From NCBI GenBank assembly GCA_902470925.1, contig CABRIF010000083.1, positions 1 through 10,834 on the forward strand: a DNA stretch of 10,834 nucleotides, in the 5' to 3' direction. Both the position numbers and the translations under genes were made by a program. The notes below the pieces were generated by a model. It was not told the origin of the DNA. It was given only the letters and a program-made list of their open reading frames with translations, and ran no database searches. Source of the stretch: an uncultured Collinsella sp. (lineage in GTDB: Bacteria; Actinomycetota; Coriobacteriia; Coriobacteriales; Coriobacteriaceae). Of the stretch, positions 5,370-10,834 are shown one piece after another (positions within the stretch are counted from its first letter, which is position 1; every line of letters begins with the position of its first letter).

Positions 5370-6182
5370 ATGAGCGTCAATTTCTGGGGCGATGAGCTGC
5401 CCGACTACGTTGAGCTGCCGGAGCGCGCCGCCGACGGGGCGCGGCCGGGCTGGGGCCGCATCGATTTCGAGGGCCTGCCCAACACGCGCGATTTGGGCGG
5501 CATGGCGGCGGCGGGTGGCGCACGGGTGAAGCCGGGCGTGCTGCTGCGCTCGGGCGCACTCGGGTTCGCCACGGAGGCCGACATCGTGCGCCTGCGCGAC
5601 GACTACCGCCTGCAGCTGGTGAGCGATTTCCGCAACCTCACCGAGCTCTCTGAGTTTCCCGACCCCATGGACCGGTTCGCAGGTGCGCGCTTCGTCCATG
5701 CCGAGATTTTGTCCGACGAGCAGCAGGGTATCACGCAGGAGCAGCATGTGGCGGAGTTGGAGCGCCTGCGGCGCGAGACGGAGGCGGGCGATCCGCGCGC
5801 GTTCATGGCGGCGCTCTACCCGCACCTGCTGCTGGGGGAGGGCGGCATCGCCGGCTACCGCGCGTTCGTGCGCGCCCTGCTTGAGCTTGCCGACGGCGCG
5901 GCGTTGTGGCATTGCCATGTGGGTCGCGACCGGTGCGGCATGGGCTCGGTGCTGGTGGAAACGATGCTGGGCGTCTCGCGCGAGGATATCGTCGACGACT
6001 ATCTCGCCACGAACCTGTATGCGCCGCTGCAGCTCACCTTGGATGGTCCGGCGGCGCTCATGTCGTTTGAGGCCGCCGAGCGCGCCGTGGAGCCCTACGG
6101 CGGGTTTATGGGCTACCTGACCGGCGTGCTCGGCATCGAGCGCGCCGAGATCGAGGCATTCCGGGAGCGCTACCTGGGGTAG
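5370..6182 (+). CDS. Tyrosine/serine protein phosphatase (LipA/MptpB-like)
   Basis: This belongs to the bacterial protein tyrosine/serine phosphatase family (Y_phosphatase3 type), whose members dephosphorylate phosphotyrosine or phosphoinositide-like substrates. The real substrate is unknown. The 270-residue product has the usual length. It shows the family's N-terminal LPNTRDLGG motif (residues 36-44), LLRSGAL (58-64), VSDFRNLTE (84-92) and the P-loop HCHVGRDRCG (181-190), which fits Cys-X5-Arg with Cys182 and Arg188. The common form is HCTAGKDRTG, so the residue after Arg188-type position is Cys rather than Thr, a variant worth noting. The start is ATG 5370, because AAGGAG at 5360-5365 lies 4 bases upstream; the open frame extends further left without a ribosome site. 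No signal peptide is seen. Confidence 0.88.
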   Translation: MSVNFWGDELPDYVELPERAADGARPGWGRIDFEGLPNTRDLGGMAAAGGARVKPGVLLRSGALGFATEADIVRLRDDYRLQLVSDFRNLTELSEFPDPMDRFAGARFVHAEILSDEQQGITQEQHVAELERLRRETEAGDPRAFMAALYPHLLLGEGGIAGYRAFVRALLELADGAALWHCHVGRDRCGMGSVLVETMLGVSREDIVDDYLATNLYAPLQLTLDGPAALMSFEAAERAVEPYGGFMGYLTGVLGIERAEIEAFRERYLG

Positions 6183-6452
6183 CGCTCGGTCGCCGGTGAG
6201 CAGCGACGGGTCGATCATGAGGGTCTGAACCGTGCAGGGCTCGGTGTCCGCGCATGCGATGCGGTTGATCTGGCCGCGGTTGATCATGCAGATGGAGCCC
6301 GCGCCGACCCGGCGATCAGCGCCGTTGACCGTGCAGGAGAGCGTGCCGTTAGACAGCAGGCGCCGCTGCCCGATGGGGGCGGCGGCGCCTGTGTACGTTG
6401 AGGGGGTGTTCGGCTCGATGGCCTGGACGGGGCCGGTGGCATCTGTGCGCAT
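6183..6452 (-). pseudogene. Remnant of an AraC-family regulator, cupin half
   Basis: Read on the minus strand this stretch encodes a recognisable fragment: GTLSCTVNGADRRVGAGS, then ICMINRGQINRI, then EPCTVQTLMIDPSLLTGD. This resembles the N-terminal cupin sensing domain of AraC-type regulators (glycine-rich turn, INSGQ-like segment followed by a QTLLFDPSLL-like strand). The resemblance stops at about 6185, where the convergent phosphatase gene ends, and no helix-turn-helix domain follows. The metal/ligand-site HxHxE strand expected before GTLSC is also not evident in this frame. The frame itself stays open into phosphatase antisense, so there is no natural stop. An alternative is chance similarity, but three consecutive family-like blocks in order make that less likely. 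Confidence 0.5.
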
Positions 6453-6560
6453 CGCCCCGCCGCGCTCGGCCGCATGCCGGGTACGGTGCGGCCCGGTGCC
6501 GATGCCTTCCGCTCGGCGCGTTGCCGCGTACCCGGCGCTCGGCGCTCGGCGCGCCGGTCG
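6453..6560. other. Non-coding stretch downstream of sdpI
   Basis: No gene is visible. The segment contains a short tandem GGCGCTC repeat next to the palindrome CGGCGCGCCG (about 6533-6556), which can fold on the minus strand just after the sdpI stop but lacks a T tract. Confidence 0.35.
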
Positions 6561-7421
6561 CTATCCGCGCAGGGGGCGGTTGCCGTGGCGGAAGACGAGG
6601 TAGGAATACAGATAGGGGACAGCGCTTGCACCGAGGATGACCGCGATGAGCACTCCGGACGCGGCGTTTCCCAGGGCGGGTGCGATGAGGGGGAACGCCA
6701 TGAGCAGCGCACCGGCAACCATGAAGGCGCGGCCGGCCACGCGGTGCGTGAGCATCCAGTTGCGCTCGTTATGCAGCGCCCAGGGCGTCTTGCACCCGAA
6801 GGTGTAGTTGGAGCGCACGCGCGGCAGGTAGTTGCCCAGCGCGATGAGGCCAGCGCCCAGCGCCACCATGATGAGGTTGCCGAACATGCTGCCCCCTTGT
6901 GGGAACAGGCCGAAGACCGTGGCCTCCGCACCCCAGCTCACCGCGATCATGAACAGCGTGAGGGCGATGACGAACCCGCGCCACAGATGCGAGAAGCGCC
7001 GGTAGCTCGCACCGCGCGGGTCGATGCGCGGGGAAACGTAGAACACGGCTAGCATCAGCAGCGGCAACGCATCCAGCAAGAGCTGGTCCCAGGGGCCGCC
7101 CCAGCCGTCGACGTTGCCGGAAAGGTCCCAGTGGATGGGTATGCGCTCGGGCAGATGCGGTATGACGAGCAGGTGCCCGGCCAGGCTCACGATGCACAGC
7201 GCGAGCAGGACGGCCCAGCAGCGCTTGCTGATGGCGTCGTTGCTGGCGGATACGTCGTTGCCCGCGGGCGCATCGGTGCCCGCGGATGCGCCGTTCAAAT
7301 GCGGGGGCGTCAGGTCGCGGGTGCTCTCGGCGGGGGTGTTGCGCTTGGCTGCGCGTTCCCCGCGGGAGGTTCCGATTGGGTCGCAGGTATTCTCAGCGGG
7401 GGCGTTACGCTTGGTGCTCAT
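6561..7421 (-). CDS. sdpI: SdpI-family membrane protein (immunity/signalling)
   Basis: SdpI in Bacillus subtilis is a membrane protein that protects against the SDP toxin and relieves SdpR repression when it binds the toxin. This 286-residue protein shows a DUF1648-type segment HLPERIPIHWDLSGNVDGW (residues 89-107) and the SdpI signature with NYLPRVRSNYTFG (197-209), KTPWALHNERNW (211-222) and THRVAGR (225-231). About six hydrophobic segments are seen, near 68-88, 112-129, 149-168, 178-197, 229-248 and 254-276. Unlike the about 207-residue Bacillus protein it has a 67-residue hydrophilic N-terminal tail with an internal 11-residue repeat (4-14 and 26-36). The ATG at 7421 lies inside the end of sdpR (17-base overlap) with AAGGA 8 bases upstream. 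No sdpC-like toxin is in the window. Confidence 0.85.
   Translation of the reverse strand: MSTKRNAPAENTCDPIGTSRGERAAKRNTPAESTRDLTPPHLNGASAGTDAPAGNDVSASNDAISKRCWAVLLALCIVSLAGHLLVIPHLPERIPIHWDLSGNVDGWGGPWDQLLLDALPLLMLAVFYVSPRIDPRGASYRRFSHLWRGFVIALTLFMIAVSWGAEATVFGLFPQGGSMFGNLIMVALGAGLIALGNYLPRVRSNYTFGCKTPWALHNERNWMLTHRVAGRAFMVAGALLMAFPLIAPALGNAASGVLIAVILGASAVPYLYSYLVFRHGNRPLRG
7314..7412 (-). repeat. Two-copy 33-bp repeat in the sdpI N-terminal tail
   Basis: Positions 7314-7346 and 7380-7412 match at 27 of 33 bases, 66 bp apart. They encode KRNAPAENTCD and KRNTPAESTRD. Spacing and differences keep the frame. The repeat lies wholly in the hydrophilic tail that precedes the first membrane segment. 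Confidence 0.7.
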
Positions 7422-7689
7422 CGGTACCGTCCTTTTCGGTGAAGGTGTAGAACCAGCTCATCAGATCTTGGAGCACGGTGGTGTTCAAGCTGTAGATGAT
7501 GTTTTGGCCATCGCGCTCGGCGGTAACGAGGCCTGCAACCTTGAGGGCACTCAGGTGGTGGCTGAGGGATGGCTTGGTGATGGAGAAATGCTCGGCGATC
7601 TGCCCGGCGGTGAGGTCGCCAGCGCGGAGCAGTTCCAGGATACGCCGTCTGGTGGGATCGGCGAGGGCTTTGAAGGCTTCGGTTGCCAT
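7405..7689 (-). CDS. sdpR: SdpR-type ArsR-family autorepressor
   Basis: This is a 94-residue winged-helix repressor of the ArsR superfamily, close in form to Bacillus subtilis SdpR, which represses its own sdpRI operon. Motifs run FKALADPTRRRILELLRAGDLTAGQIAEHF (residues 6-35), the recognition helix segment ITKPSLSHHLSALKVAGLV (37-55), the wing ERDGQNIIYSLN (58-69) and the C-terminal dimer helix TTVLQDLMSWFYTF, where the SLNTTVLQD stretch is typical of SdpR. No cysteines are present, so metal sensing in the ArsR/SmtB manner is unlikely. The start is the ATG at 7689 with GGAGG 4 bases upstream (7694-7698). The frame also runs far upstream but without coding sense. It overlaps sdpI by 17 bases, so the two are probably co-translated. 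Confidence 0.92.
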   Translation of the reverse strand: MATEAFKALADPTRRRILELLRAGDLTAGQIAEHFSITKPSLSHHLSALKVAGLVTAERDGQNIIYSLNTTVLQDLMSWFYTFTEKDGTDEHQA

Positions 7690-7754
7690 GGCACCTCCAG
7701 ATGGGGATCGAGCCGCCGTGTCCGGTCCGCGCCGGCCGGAGGCACGTTTGATAC

Positions 7755-7770
7755 TTAGGTAAACCTCTAA
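7755..7770. promoter_or_regulatory. Candidate SdpR operator
   Basis: AGGT-AA-ACCT (7757-7766) is a perfect palindrome with A/T-rich flanks, giving TTAGGT aa ACCTctAA overall. It sits at and just after the expected start of the sdpR transcript, the usual place for an ArsR-family autorepressor site. Binding by this SdpR is inferred. Confidence 0.5.
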
Positions 7771-7779
7771 TAACAGGAG

Positions 7780-7808
7780 AGTATAGAAACCGGCGCATGC
7801 GGTGTCAA
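7780..7808 (-). promoter_or_regulatory. Consensus-like promoter of sdpRI
   Basis: On the minus strand a perfect TTGACA (7808 to 7803) and TATACT (7785 to 7780) are separated by exactly 17 bp. This is the strongest promoter in the window. The start would be near 7773, leaving a leader of about 84 bases. The -35 box begins 9 bases after the stop of the upstream sugar kinase gene, so sdpRI has its own promoter. Such strength fits a promoter normally held off by a repressor. Confidence 0.85.
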
Positions 7809-7816
7809 TGGGGGCG

Positions 7817-8773
7817 CTAACCGAGCCGGCCCAGGCGCTTTTGGAGCAGCAGGACGGGACCGAGGTCGGGTTCGTGTTGCGGGGCTGTGAGCCGGCAGCA
7901 TTCCGGCAATGCGGCGGCCAGCGGGTCGAGGATGAGGGGGCCGGCGTTGAACGTCCCGCCGATGTAGGCGACCGGGATGCTGCCGACCTCGGGCTCGCCT
8001 CCTGCCGCCCCTGCCGCTCCTGCGCAAAACAGGCGCTCGGCGATGGCGCGGACCAGCGCGGCCTCCTCCTGCGCCGCCTGCTGGAAGATGGCCTGCGCTG
8101 CCGCATCGCCCGCCTGCGCCGCTTGGGCGACGAGCGGGGCGAGCGCGGCGATGCGTCCGCGGTCGGCGATGTGGCGCTGGGCGAAACCGATGACATCGAA
8201 GTCGCTTGCAAGGCCGAGCTCGCGCCGGACCAGATCGTAGACGGCCCCGCGCGCGGCGCGTCCATCGGCCTCGCGGCAAAAGGCGTACAGAAGCTGGCGG
8301 CCCATCCAGCCGCCCGATCCCTCGTCGCCCAGCTCGTAGTCCCAGCCGCCGCAGCGCATGCGGCGCTCGCCGCGCACGCCAAGGGCGATCGACCCGGTGC
8401 CGGCGATGAGGGCGATGCCGTCGGCCAGGTGCAGGCCGGCTGCCCAGGCGGCGTCGACGTCGTTGACAAGCAGGTGCTCGCGCCCGTCTGCCGCCCGTTC
8501 GACCGCCTGCTCGATGCGCGCCGACGCCTCGGCTCCCTCACCGTAGCCGCAGATGGCGCAGGCGACGCCGAGGTCCTGCGCGCTTTCGGACGCAGCCCGC
8601 GCCCGTTCGGAAGCCCAGAGGACGGCCTGGGCCAGGATGCGCTCCATGCCCTCGAAGCCCGCCTGGGCGTAATGGCATGTGGGCAGTATGAGCTGGTCGA
8701 TTCTATGCAGGTCGTCGGTGTAGAGCGAGCAGGCGGTCTTGGTGCCCCCACCGTCGATGCCAAGCCAGAGCAT
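7817..8773 (-). CDS. BadF/BadG-type sugar kinase, probable GlcNAc kinase
   Basis: The 318-residue product belongs to the BadF/BadG/BcrA/BcrD ATPase family of the actin-like (ASKHA) fold, which includes N-acetylglucosamine kinases. It shows the N-terminal phosphate loop GIDGGGTKT (residues 5-13), ND at 104-105 where the catalytic Asp is expected, the second phosphate loop AGTGSIALGV (124-133), the GGWDYELGDEGSGGWMGRQ block (142-160) typical of the GlcNAc-kinase branch, and the adenosine motif IGGTFNAGP (271-279). Length (about 300-330) fits. The ATG has AAAGGA six bases upstream (8780-8785). With nagB elsewhere in the window an amino-sugar role is plausible, but related sequences also phosphorylate other hexosamines or muramic acid derivatives. 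No terminator separates it from sdpR, so some read-through is likely. Confidence 0.85.
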   Translation of the reverse strand: MLWLGIDGGGTKTACSLYTDDLHRIDQLILPTCHYAQAGFEGMERILAQAVLWASERARAASESAQDLGVACAICGYGEGAEASARIEQAVERAADGREHLLVNDVDAAWAAGLHLADGIALIAGTGSIALGVRGERRMRCGGWDYELGDEGSGGWMGRQLLYAFCREADGRAARGAVYDLVRRELGLASDFDVIGFAQRHIADRGRIAALAPLVAQAAQAGDAAAQAIFQQAAQEEAALVRAIAERLFCAGAAGAAGGEPEVGSIPVAYIGGTFNAGPLILDPLAAALPECCRLTAPQHEPDLGPVLLLQKRLGRLG

Positions 8774-8821
8774 GGGAGGTCCTTTCCGGAGGGCGCAGGG
8801 GCCCGGTGCGTACTGGTAGCA

Positions 8822-8830
8822 AGCGTAGCA
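8822..8830 (-). promoter_or_regulatory. Weak candidate promoter of the sugar kinase
   Basis: TGCTACGCT on the minus strand (8830 to 8822) is an extended -10 (TG-n-TACGCT). No -35 is recognisable. Transcription would start near 8815, about 42 bases before the kinase ATG. Confidence 0.25.
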
Positions 8831-8889
8831 CCTTCGAGCGCGCGCAGGCGGGATGTGTTTCCACTGCGTGACGGATGGCTGCCGGCCCC

Positions 8890-8930
8890 TTGCCCGCGCG
8901 CTCGGTCCCGCCGTATCCTGTGGGGACCGA
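8890..8930 (+). promoter_or_regulatory. Aminotransferase promoter with inverted repeat across the -10
   Basis: TTGCCC (8890-8895) and TATCCT (8914-8919) are 18 bp apart, 40 bases before the aminotransferase start. A perfect 8-bp inverted repeat, TCGGTCCC (8902-8909) and GGGACCGA (8923-8930), brackets the -10 box with a 13-base centre. That is the geometry of a repressor operator that would occlude the -10. As RNA only the right arm would be transcribed, so a DNA role is more likely. Confidence 0.45.
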
Positions 8931-8958
8931 CCGCTGGCCAGACGAGGGGGTCCTGCGC

Positions 8959-10395
8959 ATGCGAAAACCGATGAACCGCGCGTTGGAGGGGCTTGCGCCG
9001 TCGGGCATCCGGCGCATCAACGCCCTTGCGGCGGCCCATCCCGGCTGCATCGCCCTGGCGCTGGGTGAGCCTGATTTCGACACCCCGGAGCCTATCTGCG
9101 CTGCCGCGCACGGGGCGCTCGATGCGCACCTGACGCACTATCCGCCCAACAACGGCACCGCGTCGCTGCGCGCGGCGCTGGCGTCGTACATGGCCGGCGC
9201 CGCAGGCGGCGACGCGCGCCTTGTCTATGCGCCGGATGAGATCGTCGTGACCTGCGGGGCAACCGAGGCGCTGCACGCGGCCCTCGCCGCACTGCTCGAA
9301 CCCGGCGACGAGGTGGTGATCCCCACCCCGGCGTTCGGCCTGTACGACTCGATCGTGCGCATGCGCGGCGCCGTGCCGCGGCTGCTCGACACCGTGCCGC
9401 ATGCGTTTCAGATCGACGAGGCAGCGCTCGCTGCGGCGGTGGGGCCCGCCACGAAGGCTCTCGTGCTGTGCTCGCCGAACAACCCGACCGGCTGCATCCT
9501 GTCGACCGCTTCGCTCGATGCCGTGGCGCGGGTGGCGGCGCGCCACGGCATCTACGTGATCTGCGACGACGTGTACAACCGGCTGGTGTACGGCGCGGCG
9601 CACGGCGGGGTCGCCAGCGCCGCTACGGCCGGCACGGGCGCTGGTGTCGCGGTCGCAGGTCCTGCCGAGGCTTCCGAGGCCGGGGAGCGTGCGCGCCCCG
9701 CCGAGGGCAAGGGGCCGGGCGCCGCGGGCACGGGTGGCGCCGAGGTCCCCGAGGGTGGAGCGTGCTCGCGTGCCGTCGAGATCCCCGGGAGCAAAGCGTG
9801 CTCGCACGCCGCCGAGCCGGCGCAGGCCCCCGCATTTGAGCACGCCGCCGAGCCGGCGCAGGTCTCCGCATTCGAGCGCTTCGCCGCGCGCCACTGCGAG
9901 CTGCGCGACCGGATCGTGGTGGTGGATAGCTTCTCCAAGCCGTGGGCGATGACGGGGTGGCGCGTGGGCTGGGTTGCGGCGGCGGCTCCGGTAGCCGCGC
10001 AGATCGCCAAAGCGCATCAGTTCATGGTCTCCTCCGTGCCGGCGTTTATCATGCCGGCGGCCGAGGCGGCGCTCGCTTGCGATCCGGAGCCCATGCGGAC
10101 GGTGTTTCAGGCTCGCCGCGCGCGGGTGCTGCAGGCGCTGGAGGACATGGGGCTGCCGGTGGTCGAGCCGGGCGGGGCCTTCTATGCGTTTCCGTCCATC
10201 GCGGGCACCGGTTTGGGATCTGAGGAGTTCTGCGAACGCGCGATCACCGAGGCCGGCGTGGCTCTGGTGCCCGGCACGTGTTTTTCGGCCGAGGGATTCG
10301 TCCGCCTCTCCTTTTGCGTGGCCGACGCCGACCTGGACGAAGGGCTGCGCCGCCTGGGTGCATTCGTACGCAGCCTGAAGCGACGTGAGGGGTAA
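8959..10395 (+). CDS. PLP-dependent class I/II aminotransferase with a low-complexity insertion
   Basis: A fold-type I pyridoxal-phosphate aminotransferase of the aspartate/aromatic group; the substrate is not predictable. The start is ATG 8959 with GAGGGGG 8 bases upstream, giving 478 residues, about 90 more than the usual 380-400. Landmarks: GEPDFDTPEPI (residues 36-46), YPPNNGTASLR (61-71), TCGATEAL (98-105), SPNNPTG (172-178, cofactor Asn175), CDDVY (202-206, D203 and Y206), the Schiff-base lysine K327 in DSFSKPWAMTGWRVGW, and the carboxylate-binding Arg449 in FVRLSF. The extra residues lie at about 214-304, between the CDDVYNRLVYG strand and the Lys327 strand. They are Ala/Gly/Glu/Pro-rich and partly built of 12-residue repeats. 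The frame is intact across the insertion and all key residues are present, so activity is likely. The next gene starts 8 bases after the stop. Confidence 0.9.
   Translation: MRKPMNRALEGLAPSGIRRINALAAAHPGCIALALGEPDFDTPEPICAAAHGALDAHLTHYPPNNGTASLRAALASYMAGAAGGDARLVYAPDEIVVTCGATEALHAALAALLEPGDEVVIPTPAFGLYDSIVRMRGAVPRLLDTVPHAFQIDEAALAAAVGPATKALVLCSPNNPTGCILSTASLDAVARVAARHGIYVICDDVYNRLVYGAAHGGVASAATAGTGAGVAVAGPAEASEAGERARPAEGKGPGAAGTGGAEVPEGGACSRAVEIPGSKACSHAAEPAQAPAFEHAAEPAQVSAFERFAARHCELRDRIVVVDSFSKPWAMTGWRVGWVAAAAPVAAQIAKAHQFMVSSVPAFIMPAAEAALACDPEPMRTVFQARRARVLQALEDMGLPVVEPGGAFYAFPSIAGTGLGSEEFCERAITEAGVALVPGTCFSAEGFVRLSFCVADADLDEGLRRLGAFVRSLKRREG
9733..9876 (+). repeat. 36-bp tandem repeat inside the aminotransferase gene
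   Basis: Four 36-bp units lie head to tail: 9733-9768, 9769-9804, 9805-9840 and 9841-9876. The last two differ at only 3 of 36 positions and encode HAAEPAQAPAFE and HAAEPAQVSAFE. The first two share GCGTGCTCG and encode GGAEVPEGGACS and RAVEIPGSKACS. Degenerate related sequence extends left to about 9661. Because 36 is a multiple of 3, gain or loss of units would keep the gene in frame. Confidence 0.85.
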
Positions 10396-10403
10396 AAACA
10401 CCG

Positions 10404-10789
10404 ATGTATACGACGCTGTATCTGGTGCGACACGGCCAGACCGTGTTCAACACGCGCGGCCTGATCCAGGGCCGGAGCGATTCGCCGTTAACCGAGCTGG
10501 GAAGAGAGCAGGCACGGGCTGCGGCGCGGTGGTTGCGGGAGCACGGGGTGTCGTGCGCCGAGGCGTTCTCGTCGCCGATGGAGCGCGCCTGCGCGACAAC
10601 CGAGCTGCTCTGGGCCGGTTCCTACCTGCGCCTGACGGGCCTGTCCGAGCGCTCCTTCGGGGATCTGGAGGGGACCGAGGTGCGTCAGCTGCCCAAGCCG
10701 TTGGCTGATTACCCGGCGCGGTTCGGGGGCGAGTCCCTGCGCGCAGTGGAGGAGCGCCTGAGCCGAACCATGCTGCGCATCATGACAGG
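10404..10789 (+). CDS. Histidine phosphatase family protein, truncated at 3' end
   Basis: This is the N-terminal 128 residues of a phosphoglycerate-mutase-like histidine phosphatase. The RHG motif LVRHGQTVFN (residues 7-16, phospho-accepting His10, Arg9) opens the protein, followed by IQGRSDSPLTELGREQA (21-37), SSPMERACATTELL (56-69, Arg61) and LSERSFGDLEG (80-90, Glu82), all typical. The second catalytic His, expected further on, is lost. The start ATG 10404 lies 8 bases after the aminotransferase stop with GAGGGG a little upstream, so the two are probably co-transcribed. The genomic part ends at 10789. Beyond it the frame stays open through adapter sequence and adds the artificial residues GCLLYTSDAADDTPC. 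Substrate (sugar phosphate, cofactor precursor or other) cannot be told from this part. Confidence 0.9.
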
Positions 10790-10834
10790 CTGTCTCTTAT
10801 ACACATCTGACGCTGCCGACGATACTCCTTGTGT
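10790..10834. other. Illumina Nextera adapter read-through (not genomic)
   Basis: Bases 10790-10808 are the reverse complement of the 19-base Tn5 mosaic end used in Nextera libraries (CTGTCTCTTATACACATCT). Bases 10809-10822 (GACGCTGCCGACGA) are the rest of the Read 1-side adapter. TACTCCTT at 10823-10830 equals the reverse complement of Nextera i5 index 507 (AAGGAGTA), and GTGT (10831-10834) begins the next adapter segment. The parts are in the exact order of the synthetic construct, so this is untrimmed adapter joined to the contig end, not a mobile element. Confidence 0.98.

Noticed and set aside
7405..10401. 998-codon minus-strand open frame
   Set aside because: Only its last 94 codons (sdpR) make sense. 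The rest is Arg/His/Pro-rich and lies antisense to the aminotransferase and out of frame with the sugar kinase.
10790..10834. End of a Tn5-like transposon
   Set aside because: The mosaic end is directly followed by synthetic adapter and index bases, so it is a library artefact and not an insertion sequence.
1..10834. CRISPR arrays, insertion sequences, prophage or integrase genes, rRNA and tRNA genes
   Set aside because: None were seen. The repeats present are direct-repeat pairs, minisatellites or inverted repeats without CRISPR-like spacing, and no transposase or phage genes occur.

Overview
The window looks like the end of a draft contig from a GC-rich Actinobacteriota genome, most likely a gut member of the class Coriobacteriia (Collinsella/Enorma/Olsenella type). 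This rests on protein flavour, strong Shine-Dalgarno sites (GGAGG, AAGGAG), GTG/ATG starts and the gene mix. It is an inference, since no 16S or marker search could be run. The last 45 bases (10790-10834) are not genomic: they are an Illumina Nextera transposon end plus adapter and an 8-base index, so the biological sequence stops at 10789.

Layout, left to right. 1-290 has no recognisable gene but holds a paired direct-repeat motif (97-131), a foldable RNA-like segment (201-252) and a clear terminator (256-290). A sigma70-type promoter (475-502) drives rplM-rpsI (ribosomal proteins L13 and S9), closed by a strong terminator at 1439-1470. A stand-alone glucose-type PTS IIA protein (crr-like) follows; its upstream region carries a second copy of the paired direct repeat. 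A 380-base non-coding gap with two tandem hairpins leads to nagB (glucosamine-6-phosphate deaminase). nagB and asnS (asparaginyl-tRNA synthetase, minus strand) converge on a bidirectional terminator, a 28-bp alternating pyrimidine-purine tract and a 12-bp-arm hairpin.

From asnS a GC-rich, repeat-bearing divergent region leads to a protein tyrosine/serine phosphatase (plus). It converges on a minus-strand remnant that resembles the cupin half of an AraC-family regulator, followed by an sdpR-sdpI pair (ArsR-type autorepressor and SdpI-family membrane protein) with a near-consensus promoter and a palindrome at the start site. Upstream on the same strand is a BadF/BadG-type sugar kinase, probably N-acetylglucosamine kinase. 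Divergent from it are a PLP-dependent aminotransferase and a histidine phosphatase cut off by the adapter.

How the genes fit: nagK-like kinase, nagB and the PTS IIA protein suggest amino-sugar uptake and catabolism, although they sit in separate transcription units. The sdpRI pair suggests defence against, or sensing of, a membrane-active peptide whose producer is not in the window. The most unusual items are an in-frame, roughly 90-residue low-complexity insertion built of 36-bp repeats inside the aminotransferase, the 21-bp-spaced direct-repeat motif shared by two intergenic regions, and the adapter read-through that gives the last gene a false protein tail.
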